Assembly: GCA_046351555.1 (NCBI GenBank) | Contig: JAXLYI010000050.1 | Coordinates: 1-64,000 of the forward strand | Source: CAISKJ01 sp046351555 | GTDB taxonomy: Bacteria > Myxococcota_A > Polyangia > Polyangiales > Ga0077539 | Direction: 5' to 3' | DNA: 64,000 bases | Shown: one piece after another, positions 1-7,540 of the stretch | Position numbering within the stretch: position 1 is the first letter of the stretch | Layout of the letters: each line of letters opens with the position of its first letter | Program-made: the position numbers and the translations under genes | The notes under the pieces: model-generated | What the model was told of the DNA's origin: nothing | The model's input: only the letters and a program-made list of their open reading frames with translations | The model's database searches: none

Positions 1-45
1 AGCGTCACCGACCCCCGGGGGTCGAGCGTCACCGGACCCCCCGGG
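1..45. repeat. Iterons of putative phage origin, left copy (cut by edge)
   Basis: The motif AGCGTCACC starts at 1 and again at 25, each followed by a C-run/G-run palindrome. The 24-bp period is the same as in the iterons at 39671-39744. Only part of the array is in the window. Confidence 0.5.
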
Positions 46-489
46 GGGGGCGGCCGGCTTCGGGTCCGGCTGGTTCGCGCGCCACCGCTCGGTGCGGGTG
101 CGGCCCTTCTCGCGGCGCCGCTCGAGGCGGCCGACCTCGTCGAGGGCGGCGAGCTCGGCGAGGCGCGCGACGCGGGCCCGGTCGACGGAGGTGAGCTCGA
201 GCGCGACGCGGCCGAAGCGGTCGCCCTCCCGCTCGACGGTGGCGAGGCCCGCGGGCGCGAGCTCGTCGACGAGCACCCGCGCCAGCACGGCGCGCGAGTC
301 GAGCGCGAGCAGGGCGCCGCGGTGGCGGGCCGCGAGGAGCATCGCGTCGACGGCGTCGCCGCCCGGCTCCTCTTCGAACACCTGCCGCTGCCCCCGCCGG
401 TAGAACACCTGCACCACGAACTGCCCCACGGTCGACAGGCGCTGGTACGCGCGGTCGTCGGAGAGCACGGTCGGCGCCCGGGCGATCAT
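1..489 (-). CDS. Phage replication initiation protein, N-terminal part (cut by window edge)
   Basis: The gene starts with ATG at 489, overlapping the stop of the upstream 53-aa gene, and runs off the left edge after 163 codons. The visible part matches the first third of the complete homologue at 38915-40174, with shared blocks YQRLSTVGQ and RARVARLAELAALD. At the edge the sequence enters a tandem repeat encoding GDARPPG, the same iteron-like repeat seen in the homologue. A role as replication initiator, comparable to lambda O or DnaD-like proteins, is inferred from the position and the iterons. No catalytic motif is expected or seen. Confidence 0.6.
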   Translation of the reverse strand, partial: MIARAPTVLSDDRAYQRLSTVGQFVVQVFYRRGQRQVFEEEPGGDAVDAMLLAARHRGALLALDSRAVLARVLVDELAPAGLATVEREGDRFGRVALELTSVDRARVARLAELAALDEVGRLERRREKGRTRTERWRANQPDPKPAAPPGGSGDARPPGVGDA

Positions 490-647
490 GCGCGCGGAGC
501 CTCCCCCGCCCGTGCGGGCGTGCGTGTGCGTGGTGCCGGCGCGCGCGGAGAGCACGCCCCATCGTCGCACGCCGCCGCGGGCGACGTCCCGGCGGACCGC
601 CCCGAGGGCGCCCACACCTGCGCGGAGGGCCTGGGTATCCAGCGCAT
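486..647 (-). CDS. Conserved 53-aa phage protein
   Basis: This short gene uses ATG at 645-647, which overlaps the stop of the preceding gene, and its TGA overlaps the ATG of the replication gene. It is therefore translationally coupled at both ends. The right-hand unit has an equivalent of exactly the same length at 40171-40332. Shared features are IPRP near the start, WAPSGR, a CDDG.C motif and an Arg-rich end. Function is unknown; the CDDG.C motif and basic tail would suit a small nucleic-acid or metal-binding protein. Confidence 0.6.
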   Translation of the reverse strand: MRWIPRPSAQVWAPSGRSAGTSPAAACDDGACSPRAPAPRTRTPARAGEAPRA

Positions 648-895
648 CAGAGGGCGCGCCCCTTCCTCGGCCGCGCCACCGCCCACGGCTCGAACGTGCG
701 CACCTTCCACCGGCCGGTGAAGGCGTCGCTCTCCACCCGCGCAACGGCCTCGCCGACCGCGCGGTAGAGGTGGCCGTGCCAGCGCACAACGAGGGCGCGC
801 GCCTGGCGCTCGATCACCACAGCGTGAACGTCGACGTCGCCCACGAGGTGGACGACGTCGCCCCGCGAGATCGAGTCGTAGAACGCCGCGCTCAT
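647..895 (-). CDS. Conserved 82-aa phage protein of the replication operon
   Basis: The protein starts MSAAFYDSISRGDVVHL and ends FEPWAVARPRKGRAL. A homologue of 74 residues at 40332-40556 shares the central ALVVRWH.HLYRA block and the FEPWAVA end. The alternating hydrophobic pattern suggests a small beta-barrel or OB-like fold. Its start overlaps the stop of the preceding gene. Function is unknown; the conserved place just before the replication gene suggests a replication or regulatory accessory role. Confidence 0.65.
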   Translation of the reverse strand: MSAAFYDSISRGDVVHLVGDVDVHAVVIERQARALVVRWHGHLYRAVGEAVARVESDAFTGRWKVRTFEPWAVARPRKGRAL

Positions 896-1170
896 GCCTC
901 ACCTCGCAGCCCCTGGAGGCGCGACGCGTGGTCGACGAGGGAGCACTCCTCGCAGAGGCCCCGCGCGACGGCCGGGCGCACGCAGAGCGGGCGCGAGCAG
1001 GCGCGCGATCGGTCGTGGCCGAGCGCCTCGCGGAGGGACAGCCCCACGGCGCACCCGTGCCCCGCCAGGCACACGAGGGCGCCGTCGCCGTCGGGCGAGA
1101 GCTGGAGGGGCGTGTGCCGCGCCGAGCAGTGGGCGCAGGGCGGCAGGACGTCGAGCGGCGCGTCGGTCAA
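892..1170 (-). CDS. Small zinc-finger-like phage protein
   Basis: A TTG at 1168-1170 overlaps the previous stop (TTGA), giving a 92-residue product. It has PCAHC near residue 12, then C..GHGC, and a second Cys group (CSRPLC and CEEC) in the C-terminal half, consistent with two small zinc sites. No homologue is seen in the right-hand unit, so it is part of the variable content of this operon. The start was chosen for the stop/start overlap, the rule throughout this operon. Function is unknown. Confidence 0.55.
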   Translation of the reverse strand: MTDAPLDVLPPCAHCSARHTPLQLSPDGDGALVCLAGHGCAVGLSLREALGHDRSRACSRPLCVRPAVARGLCEECSLVDHASRLQGLRGEA

Positions 1171-1562
1171 CGGCGCGGCCTCCCGCGCTGGAGCAGGTAC
1201 GCGTCGAGGTAGGCCACCGCCATGCGCTCGTGCGCCGCGACCTGGCAGAGCAGGGCCTCGCGCCGCGCGATCGGGAGCCCGGCGCGGGCGCGCACGACGC
1301 GGGCGCTCACCTCGGCGACGAGCTCGCGCGCGGCGACGTAGTCGGGCACCGGCGCGACGTGGATCGGGCGCTGCGGGTCGGAGAGCAGCCGCACCACCCA
1401 GATCGCCCACGCGTCGAAGTCCCTCAAGTCCTCCTCGGGCGCGCCGGCGCCGAGCAGCGTCGCGCGGAGCGTCGCGAGCAGCTCGCGCGTGGTGGGGGAG
1501 CCGACCGGGCGCGGGCCGGTGTCGGCCGGCGGCGCGGGCTCCTCTCGCGCGGGCGCGCTCAA
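1167..1562 (-). CDS. Hypothetical phage protein, 131 aa
   Basis: A TTG start at 1560-1562 overlaps the stop of the preceding small membrane protein gene. The first 25 residues are Pro/Ala-rich and the rest looks helical, with an amphipathic stretch around ATLRATLLGAG and a basic end (RGRPRR). I do not recognise a family. Codon positions three are almost all G or C, which supports coding. Confidence 0.55.
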   Translation of the reverse strand: MSAPAREEPAPPADTGPRPVGSPTTRELLATLRATLLGAGAPEEDLRDFDAWAIWVVRLLSDPQRPIHVAPVPDYVAARELVAEVSARVVRARAGLPIARREALLCQVAAHERMAVAYLDAYLLQRGRPRR

Positions 1563-1702
1563 CGGCCGCCCCCTTCGGCCCGGTCGACGAGGTCGCCGAC
1601 GCCGAGGCAGAGCGCGGCGAGGCCGATCACCACGTGGAGCGTCCCCGCGCCGAAGATCCCGACGCCGAACACCACCGTTCCCACCACGAGCAACGCGCGC
1701 AT
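1559..1702 (-). CDS. Small membrane protein, 47 aa
   Basis: ATG at 1700-1702 opens a 47-residue product beginning MRALLVVGTVVFGVGIFGAG. A second hydrophobic stretch (HVVIGLAALCLGVG) follows, so two short membrane segments are likely. Its stop overlaps the TTG of the next gene. Similar tiny membrane proteins sit in the matching operon of the right-hand unit. Function is unknown. Confidence 0.5.
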   Translation of the reverse strand: MRALLVVGTVVFGVGIFGAGTLHVVIGLAALCLGVGDLVDRAEGGGR

Positions 1703-1703
1703 G

Positions 1704-1859
1704 TCAGCCCTTCCTTCCAGCGAGAGCGAGAGCCAGGCCGAAGCCGAACGCGCCGACGGCGAGGCACGCGAGCGACGGCGCCCGCGAGAGCCCCGCGCCC
1801 GCGCCGACGGCGATCAACACCAGCGACGCGAGCATCAGCGCGAAGAGGTGGCCGCTCAC
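1704..1859 (-). CDS. Small two-segment membrane protein, 51 aa
   Basis: A GTG at 1857-1859 overlaps the preceding stop. The product starts MSGHLFALMLASLVLIAVG and has a second hydrophobic stretch ending LALALAGRKG. The 52-aa protein at 41084-41242 is a clear homologue (MSGYLYAL..., SLVLI, GAGAGL, VGAFGFG). Conservation of such a small membrane protein in both units suggests a selected role, perhaps in exclusion or membrane anchoring of replication, but this is a guess. Confidence 0.6.
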   Translation of the reverse strand: MSGHLFALMLASLVLIAVGAGAGLSRAPSLACLAVGAFGFGLALALAGRKG

Positions 1860-2182
1860 GACGTCGGCCTCCCGTCCGCCAGTGAGAGGAGCGCCGCCGC
1901 GCGCTCGCGCTGGCGGGCCGCGAGCTCCTCGTTCTCGCGCGCCGAGCGCTCGAGCTTCCGCGCCGACGCCCGCGCCGCGCCCCGCAGGCGCACGCGCAGT
2001 TGCCGCAGCGCCTCCGCCTCCGACACGCCCGCCGCGAAGAGGTCGTCGTGGCCCGGCACGTACGCGCGCCACGGGCGCACGCCGCCCTGGAGCCGCGTCG
2101 ACACGCGGGCGCTCGGCGCCGAGAGGAGCGCCGCGGCGAGGGCCGCGCAGCCCGAGCGGACGTCGTCGACGTGGGGCGTCAC
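1856..2182 (-). CDS. Hypothetical phage protein with helical C-terminus, 108 aa
   Basis: A GTG at 2180-2182 overlaps the preceding stop and starts MTPHVDDVRSG. The C-terminal half (RVRLRGAARASARKLERS and on) is rich in Ala, Arg, Glu and Leu and looks like a coiled coil. No matching gene was seen in the other unit. Function is unknown. Confidence 0.5.
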   Translation of the reverse strand: MTPHVDDVRSGCAALAAALLSAPSARVSTRLQGGVRPWRAYVPGHDDLFAAGVSEAEALRQLRVRLRGAARASARKLERSARENEELAARQRERAAALLSLADGRPTS

Positions 2183-2583
2183 CGCGGGTCGCCCCCCTTC
2201 GTCGCGCGGAAGTCCACCACCACCCGCACCCGCGTCGCGTCGGCGAGCGCCCGCGCCGCGTCGAAGGCCGGGCCCATCGCCGCCGACACCACCGCCCGCT
2301 TCCAGGCGGAGGCGTCGTTCTCGACGGTCCAGCGGCCGCCGCCGTCGGCCGGGGCGCCGAGCTCGTCGAGCCGGTCGGCGTCCTCGTCCGAGGCGTGGGC
2401 GACGTCGTCGAGCTGCTCGAGCAGCGCGTCCAGGTCGCCGCGCAGCGCGTCGAGCTCCTCCGTCGTGGAGCCCGTCACGGCGCGGTCGAGCTGCGCGAGG
2501 TCGACGTCCTCGAGGAGCGCCCACAGCACCGCCACGCAGCGGGCGAGGGCGGGGCGGTCGGTGTCGAGGCGCGCGGCGATCAC
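2179..2583 (-). CDS. Hypothetical acidic phage protein, 134 aa
   Basis: The GTG at 2581-2583 has a GGAGGG six bases upstream and overlaps the preceding stop. The product is Leu/Asp/Glu-rich (LDALRGDLDALLEQLDD) with a beta-like end (RVRVVVDFRATKGGD). A longer reading from about 2706 is possible in this frame, but it would overlap the upstream gene, so the coupled start is preferred. No family is recognised. Confidence 0.5.
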   Translation of the reverse strand: MIAARLDTDRPALARCVAVLWALLEDVDLAQLDRAVTGSTTEELDALRGDLDALLEQLDDVAHASDEDADRLDELGAPADGGGRWTVENDASAWKRAVVSAAMGPAFDAARALADATRVRVVVDFRATKGGDPR

Positions 2584-2813
2584 GTCGGCCCTCCGTCGTT
2601 GGCGGCCCCGCAACGGGGCGCACCCCACGCCGCAGCGGCAGCGCGCAGGGCCGCGAGCCGGCGGGGCGGTGCGGGAGAAGCCGCGTGCGTCGAAGTGGAC
2701 GCGCACACGGGGCGCGGGCGACGGTCCACGACGCGAGGGCGGCAGCCCCCGAGACGATGGACGAGTTGAGGCCGGAGCTCCTGACGGTCGACTGGCGCGG
2801 CGTGCGGCTGCAT
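2580..2813 (-). CDS. Possible small basic protein, 77 aa
   Basis: ATG at 2811-2813 is preceded by GGGAG with good spacing and lies 12 bases after the stop of the regulator gene. The product is Arg/Ala/Pro-rich without recognisable motifs, and its third-codon bias is weaker than that of its neighbours. It is kept because of the ribosome-binding site and the coupled downstream start, but it may be non-coding leader sequence. Confidence 0.35.
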   Translation of the reverse strand: MQPHAAPVDRQELRPQLVHRLGGCRPRVVDRRPRPVCASTSTHAASPAPPRRLAALRAAAAAWGAPRCGAANDGGPT

Positions 2814-2825
2814 GGCGAGCTCCCG

Positions 2826-3293
2826 TCAGGTGCCGGTCCGCGGGAGGGCCTCGTCCGCCGCGCGGTCGCGCCCTTTCACCGCGCGCTTCGGCGCGGCGAC
2901 GCTGCGCTTCGCGCGGGCGACGGGTTGCGGCGCCGTCGTCTTGCGCGCCCGCTTTGGCGTCGGCGAGGGCGAGGGGAGCTCAGGGGCGCCGCGCTTCGCG
3001 AGCTGCTCGCGGAGGTGGGCCGCGATGGCGGCGTGGTCGCCGGCTCGGCCGAGGTCGAGGGTGGGCCGCTCGGGGAAGAGCGCGCCCTTGCCGGTGATGA
3101 GCCACCCCGCGGCGATGGTGGTGCGCTTGGCGATCTGCTCGATCGTGCTGACGCGGGGGTCGTCCCGCGTCCCCGACTCGAGGCGCGACCACACCGTGGG
3201 CGACAGGCCGACGAGCCGGCTCGCCTCCCGAGCGCTCACGTCCAGCACCGCGCGCACCGCGACGACCCGGGCGGCGAGATTCGACAGGTCCAT
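2826..3293 (-). CDS. XRE-type phage regulator (leftward), unit 1
   Basis: The product starts at ATG 3293 (MDLSNLAARVVAVRAVLDVS) and has a helix-turn-helix in about residues 15-60 (SAREASRLVGLSP.VWSRLESG). The C-terminal third is Pro/Lys/Arg-rich, a pattern also seen in the equivalent gene at 41950-42336. It heads the leftward replication operon and is divergent from a second DNA-binding protein gene, the usual arrangement of a lysogeny switch. Whether it acts as the cI-like or cro-like partner cannot be told from sequence. Confidence 0.7.
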   Translation of the reverse strand: MDLSNLAARVVAVRAVLDVSAREASRLVGLSPTVWSRLESGTRDDPRVSTIEQIAKRTTIAAGWLITGKGALFPERPTLDLGRAGDHAAIAAHLREQLAKRGAPELPSPSPTPKRARKTTAPQPVARAKRSVAAPKRAVKGRDRAADEALPRTGT

Positions 3294-3360
3294 GGGCCCG
3301 AAAGTAAGCGCGATTCCAAAAAGAATCAACCGCCGCCGCGCGGAGGGTGATGACGATCGG
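3294..3360. promoter_or_regulatory. Divergent operator/promoter between regulators, unit 1
   Basis: This AT-richer gap holds an inverted repeat, GATTC at 3312-3316 and GAATC at 3323-3327. On the minus strand TTGATT, then 16 bases, then TTACTT forms a plausible promoter for the leftward regulator. A related GATTCC half-site occurs in the early promoter region near 4305. Operator identity is inferred. Confidence 0.45.
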
Positions 3361-3900
3361 ATGCGCCCCGAGGAAAATCGGCCTGTGCAACGGCCCGAAT
3401 GGAAGACCCTCGAGGGTCGCATCCGGTGGCTCCTGACCGACCACCTCAAGACGGACCAGCGGACGCTCGGCGAGAAGGCGGGCTTCTCGGACTCGACGAT
3501 CGGCGGCTACCTCACCCGCGTCGCGAAGACGCGGAAGAGGGGCGCGCCGGACGCGACCATGGGCGCCGACATCCTCGCGGGGATCTCGGTCGCCTGGAAG
3601 ATCTCGCCGGCCTGGCTCCTGCTCGGCGTGGGCGACCCCGGGCAGGACGCACCCCCGGCCGCCCCGCCGCTGCTTCGCGACTCGCCTGGTTGGGCCGCCG
3701 CCGTTGAGGGCGCGCGGGCCGAGGACGTCACGTTGGCGCCGCAGGTGTTCGACGCTCTAGGGGAGTGGCCCGCGCTCCCCCCCGCGATCCCGATCTCGGT
3801 CGGGCTGGTTCTCGATCTTGCCCGAGCCGTCCGGCGCCACATCCCCGCGGCGGCTCTCCCCCCCTCCGCCACCAACGCCACGGCTGGCCGCGCCGCTTGA
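3361..3900 (+). CDS. Phage repressor-like HTH protein (rightward), unit 1
   Basis: ATG at 3361 follows a GGAGGG. The 179-residue product has a helix-turn-helix in about residues 27-85 (TLGEKAGFSDSTIGGYLTR), with the SPAWLLLGVGD end typical of phage cI-type and XRE repressors. The C-terminal half is Ala/Pro-rich with a hydrophobic stretch (IPISVGLVLDLARAV). No LexA-type Ser/Lys peptidase motif is obvious. It probably represses the early promoter upstream of 4356. Confidence 0.7.
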   Translation: MRPEENRPVQRPEWKTLEGRIRWLLTDHLKTDQRTLGEKAGFSDSTIGGYLTRVAKTRKRGAPDATMGADILAGISVAWKISPAWLLLGVGDPGQDAPPAAPPLLRDSPGWAAAVEGARAEDVTLAPQVFDALGEWPALPPAIPISVGLVLDLARAVRRHIPAAALPPSATNATAGRAA

Positions 3901-3953
3901 CCCACGGGGGCGCTCCTACTTGAGCCCCCCGCCCGCGAACGACCGATGACGGC

Positions 3954-4223
3954 CTAGTTTTCCGGCGCCGCGGCGTCCGCGCCGCGCTCGCGCCGGCCCC
4001 CCGGGCTGCCGTCGTGGACGCGCGTGCCGCGGTCCCACAGCTCGGACGCGAGGAACGCCAGCGTGCCGGCGCCGCCCAGCGCGACGAGCGCGAGGAGCCC
4101 GAGCAGGGCCCGCGTGCCCGAAGAGGACGTGTCGCGCTGGGATAGCTCCATCGCGCGGACGAGCACGTAGGCGCAGACGACGACGCCGGTGACGGCGACC
4201 ATGACACCAATGAGGGGCAGCAC
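3954..4223 (-). CDS. Small membrane protein in the variable slot next to the repressor
   Basis: The 89-residue product has two clear membrane segments, MLPLIGVMVAVTGVVVCAYV and LLGLLALVALGGAGTLAFL, followed by a hydrophilic tail. It is transcribed leftward, against its two neighbours, in the gap between repressor and early operon. The other unit carries three different genes in this slot (43006-44933). Such lysogeny-expressed genes often affect superinfection; that role is only a suggestion here. Confidence 0.55.
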   Translation of the reverse strand: MLPLIGVMVAVTGVVVCAYVLVRAMELSQRDTSSSGTRALLGLLALVALGGAGTLAFLASELWDRGTRVHDGSPGGRRERGADAAAPEN

Positions 4224-4295
4224 GTCCGCGAGCCTATCCCGGGGCGGCCGCCGGCGACGCGCGGGGTCGGGGAAGAAATCGACGCGGACCGGACG

Positions 4296-4346
4296 CGCGG
4301 GGATTGATTCCGATCGGACTCGCGATTACGTTTGGAGTCAGGAGGT
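4296..4346 (+). promoter_or_regulatory. Early promoter region and ribosome-binding site, unit 1
   Basis: TTGATT at 4304-4309 and TACGTT at 4327-4332 are spaced by 17 bases and overlap the palindrome CCGATCGG and a GATTCC repressor-like half-site. AGGAGG at 4340-4345 precedes the ATG at 4356. The -10 match is weak. The same layout occurs at 45006-45051. Confidence 0.4.
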
Positions 4347-4355
4347 CACCCCACG

Positions 4356-4619
4356 ATGCCCGTTGCCCCCGCCCGCTCCCCCCGCCGCGTCGCCGCCCGC
4401 GACGTCCGCCACGCCGACGGCGCCCGCAGCCTGCTGCCCGCCGTCGACCTCGTCTTCGCGTCGGCCGTCACCGCCTGCCGCTGCGCGGCCTGCTCGGCGC
4501 CGATCGCCGCGCGCGCCGAGCACGTGATCGCGTCGCGCTCGAGCGACACCAACGGCGTCTTCGACGTCGCCTACTGCACGCTCGCCTGCCGCGCGCGCTT
4601 CGTCGGGGGTGCGCGGTGA
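4356..4619 (+). CDS. First early gene: small zinc-binding protein, 87 aa
   Basis: The gene opens the rightward early operon just after AGGAGG. The product has RCAAC and, 30 residues later, YCTLACRARF, which together would form a CxxC...CxxxC zinc site. It has no counterpart in the right-hand unit. Its stop overlaps the GTG of the next gene. Confidence 0.6.
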   Translation: MPVAPARSPRRVAARDVRHADGARSLLPAVDLVFASAVTACRCAACSAPIAARAEHVIASRSSDTNGVFDVAYCTLACRARFVGGAR

Positions 4620-5305
4620 CCGCCCCCCGCCGCTGCCAGTGCTGCGAGCGCACGGCGATGTTCGGCACGCCCGCCGCCGCCGACGCGATCGACGCGTTCA
4701 ACTGCCCCCGCTGCGACCACTACTACATGCACGCGCTCGCGGGCGGCTCGTCGTCGTTCCGCGGCGTCGACTCGCCGATCTTCGCGGCGCCGTCGCCCGC
4801 CCCCGCGCCGCTGCCGGAGCCCTCGCCGCTGCCCGACGACGGCCGCTTCGACACCCGCGCGCCCATCGCGAGCGCCGAGCTCACCGAGGTGCCGGTGGTG
4901 TGGCTCCCCTGCGAGGCGGGGTACGAGCCGGAGCTGCCGACGCTCGACGCGCTGCTCGCGCTCGCGACGACGCTGGCGCTCGCGCGCTGGGGCGTGACGG
5001 CGCGGCTCCTCACCGACGACGCGCTCGCCTGGCGGGTGGCGTGCGTCGACCCGGAGACCAACGCGACGCTCGACGACCACCCGTCGGAGACGCGGGGCGC
5101 GCCCGAGGAGGCGGCGCAGGCGTTCGTCGACATGCTGCACGAGCTCAACCTCCGCGACGCGGGGGCGCCCTCGATCGCGCGGGCGTACCCGCCGCCGGTG
5201 CCCGAGGACGACGCGCCGTTCACGATCTCCATGGAGGGGGCCCGGGCGCTCCTCGCCGCGGCCGACGCCGCCGAGCTCGACGACTCGCGCGCGGAGGTGG
5301 CGTAG
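4616..5305 (+). CDS. Early phage protein with zinc ribbon, 229 aa
   Basis: The GTG at 4616 overlaps the preceding stop. Near the N-terminus are CQCC and NCPRC, a CxxC/CxxC zinc ribbon followed by DHYYMH. A Pro-rich linker (PEPSPLPDD) leads to a helical C-terminal domain. The gene at 45059, also directly before the annealing protein, shares only the PEPSPLPDD-like linker. Placement before recT suggests a recombination or early DNA-metabolism accessory. Confidence 0.6.
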   Translation: MTAPRRCQCCERTAMFGTPAAADAIDAFNCPRCDHYYMHALAGGSSSFRGVDSPIFAAPSPAPAPLPEPSPLPDDGRFDTRAPIASAELTEVPVVWLPCEAGYEPELPTLDALLALATTLALARWGVTARLLTDDALAWRVACVDPETNATLDDHPSETRGAPEEAAQAFVDMLHELNLRDAGAPSIARAYPPPVPEDDAPFTISMEGARALLAAADAAELDDSRAEVA

Positions 5306-6418
5306 GTGTCCGCCCCCGTCGTCGCCCTCACGCGCCCCGCGGCGCCCGCCGCGCCCGCGTCGCCCTTCGACTTCACCGACGAGCAGCGGGCGCTCATCCG
5401 CGACACGTTCGCGAACGGCTGCTCCGACGGCGAGTTCGCGGTGCTGATGGAGGTGGCCCGCGCGCGCCGCCTCAACCCGCTCCTCAAGCAGATCCACTTC
5501 GTGCAGCGGTGGGACTCGGAGAAGCACCGCATGGTGTGGGCGACGCAGGCGTCGATCGACGGCCTGCGCGCGATCGCCGAGCGCACCGGGCTCTACCAGG
5601 GGCAGGACGAGCCCGAGTTCGTCGAGAACGAGGACGGCACGATCAAGCTCTGCCGCGTGCGGGTGTGGCGGCGCGACTGGCCGCGGCCCTCGGTGGGCGT
5701 CGCGTACTGGGCGGAGTACGTCCAGACCACGCGCGACAAGCAGACGGGGAAGACGCGCCCGACCGCGATGTGGTCGCGGATGCCGCACGTGATGCTGGCG
5801 AAGGTCGCGGAGTCGATCGCGCTGCGGAAGGCGTTCCCCGAGGACATGGGCGGGCTCTACTCCAGCGACGAGATGGGGCAGTCGATCGTCGAGGTGCCCG
5901 AGGCGCCCGCCGCGCCCGCCGCGCCCGAGCGGCCCGGCGTGCAGCGCGTGGAGGTGACGTCGGGCCCGTCGCCGACGGCGAGCTCGGCGTCGGCCCCGAC
6001 GCCCGCGCTCGAGGCCCCGGTGGCGCCCGAGGCGCCGCCGCCGGCCTTCGAAGAGCCCGCGCCCGCCGCGGAGCCCTCGCGCGAGCCGGCCCGCGTCGAC
6101 GACGTGGAGCCGCCGCCCGCCGAGCTGCCCGCGGCGGCGGAGGGGTTCTACGCCCGCATCGGCGAGATCGAGCTGCCGGGCGAGGCCGTGGCGACCTGGA
6201 TCAAGCACCGCGGGGAGCTGGGGAAGCTCTCGGCCGCCGACCGCGAGTCGGCCTGGAAGGCGCTCTGCAAGCGCACGGAGGAGGTGGGGAAGATGAAGAA
6301 CACGAAGGTGTGGCTGAAGAAGGCCATCGCCGAGGAGGACGCGCGCCGCGCGGCCCTCACCGGCAAGAGCGCTAACGACGGCTGGTCGGGCACGTCGGCG
6401 GCGAAGGAGGGTGCGTAG
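5306..6418 (+). CDS. RecT/Bet-family single-strand annealing protein
   Basis: GTG at 5306 gives 370 residues. Residues about 20-200 carry the hallmarks of phage Bet/RecT recombinases: ARARRLNPLLKQIHFVQRW, an IDGLRAIAERTG block, and MLAKVAESIALRKAFPED near the end of the core. A long Pro/Glu/Ala linker leads to a conserved C-terminal helical domain (YARIGEIELPGEAV to WLKKAIAEEDARRAA). The family anneals single-stranded DNA for phage recombination and replication. The partner exonuclease is not obvious nearby. The copy at 45478-46591 is frameshifted. Confidence 0.9.
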   Translation: MSAPVVALTRPAAPAAPASPFDFTDEQRALIRDTFANGCSDGEFAVLMEVARARRLNPLLKQIHFVQRWDSEKHRMVWATQASIDGLRAIAERTGLYQGQDEPEFVENEDGTIKLCRVRVWRRDWPRPSVGVAYWAEYVQTTRDKQTGKTRPTAMWSRMPHVMLAKVAESIALRKAFPEDMGGLYSSDEMGQSIVEVPEAPAAPAAPERPGVQRVEVTSGPSPTASSASAPTPALEAPVAPEAPPPAFEEPAPAAEPSREPARVDDVEPPPAELPAAAEGFYARIGEIELPGEAVATWIKHRGELGKLSAADRESAWKALCKRTEEVGKMKNTKVWLKKAIAEEDARRAALTGKSANDGWSGTSAAKEGA

Positions 6419-7069
6419 GTGGGAACCTGGAGGATCCGTCTCGACGCCGAGCGGCCCGCCGACCTCGGCCCCGACGACGCCGCGCTGCTGGAGCGCATCC
6501 GCGCGTCCCTCGCGCGGCAGTTCACCGACGCGGCCGTCGGCGTGACGCAGGTCTACGCGAACTTCTACGCCCACGCGCAGGGCTCGGACGGCGGCGCCTC
6601 GCTGGAGGTCTCCTTCCGTGCAGCCTCCGCAAGCGCGGCGCTGGTGGGCCTCGCGCGGCGCCTCGGGGTCGCGCCCCCGGAGGGCGGGCTCGGGTACCTG
6701 GCCGCGCTCCACGTCCTGCGCGCCGCGCAGCGCGACCCGCGCGGGCTCGGCTACTACATCGGCCCGGGCACCGAGAGCTTCGACCGGCTCTGCGCCGTCG
6801 TCGCCGAGCAGACGGGCGAGGAGGGGTCGCTCGTGCGGGCGCGGTTCGGCGAGCTCACCGAGGAGCAGCGCACGGCGCCCGCGGCCCCCTGCACCCGGGT
6901 CGCGTTCAGCGTGCCGCTCGACGAGCTGCGCGTGCGCGCCGCCATCGCGGACCTGCGCGAGGAGGTCGTCGACAACGACGCCCTCCAGCACTTCGACGCG
7001 GACTACGACGACGAGGACGTCCGCGCCCTCATCGACGCGCTCGACGGCGCCAGCGTGGAGGGTGCGTAG
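6419..7069 (+). CDS. Early phage protein, 216 aa, conserved C-terminal domain
   Basis: GTG at 6419 directly follows the recT stop. The last 135 residues match the whole protein at 46592-47002 (RAAQRDPRGLGYY, TAPAAPCTRV.FSV, DDEDVR.LI.ALDGASVEGA). The first 80 residues are specific to this unit. No known domain is recognised. Conserved position after recT suggests the same pathway. Confidence 0.6.
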   Translation: MGTWRIRLDAERPADLGPDDAALLERIRASLARQFTDAAVGVTQVYANFYAHAQGSDGGASLEVSFRAASASAALVGLARRLGVAPPEGGLGYLAALHVLRAAQRDPRGLGYYIGPGTESFDRLCAVVAEQTGEEGSLVRARFGELTEEQRTAPAAPCTRVAFSVPLDELRVRAAIADLREEVVDNDALQHFDADYDDEDVRALIDALDGASVEGA

Positions 7070-7540
7070 GTGGCGCCGCAGAACCACCAGGTGTTCGCCG
7101 GCGACCCGGCGTTCTGGGCGACCGACCGCAACGAGCGCGTCGCCGCGTACCTCCGCGGCGCGGGGGAGGCGGTGGAGAAAGCCCGCGCGGTGGTGGAGGG
7201 CGTCGCCGAGGCCGCGATCGTGACGGGCGAGGTCGCGCAGCTCCGCGAGGCGCTCCGGCTCGCCCCCCGGCTGGCGTGGGCCCTCGACGGCCTCGCGGCG
7301 ACGGGCCAGCCGCACGCGACGTTGGGCGTCGCGCTGCCGGACCTTCTCGTGGCCCTGTGCGCGTGCGGCCGCCTCCGCTGCGCCGCGTGCGTCATGGCCG
7401 AGCACAAGCGGGGCGGCGAGGGCGTCGTCCTGCTCGTCCTGCTGGCGGGCGCGTGGGCGTGCCTGCGGCTGGTGACCGTGGAGGACGACGCCGCGGACGT
7501 CCTGCCCGTCGGGTCCGTCGCGAAGGGCGGTGACGCGTGA
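7070..7540 (+). CDS. Early phage protein with one membrane segment, 156 aa
   Basis: GTG at 7070 follows the previous TAG. Helical N-terminal half, then CACGRLRCAAC, a possible zinc site, and a hydrophobic segment GVVLLVLLAGAWACLRLV. It is absent from the right-hand unit. Function is unknown. Confidence 0.5.
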   Translation: MAPQNHQVFAGDPAFWATDRNERVAAYLRGAGEAVEKARAVVEGVAEAAIVTGEVAQLREALRLAPRLAWALDGLAATGQPHATLGVALPDLLVALCACGRLRCAACVMAEHKRGGEGVVLLVLLAGAWACLRLVTVEDDAADVLPVGSVAKGGDA

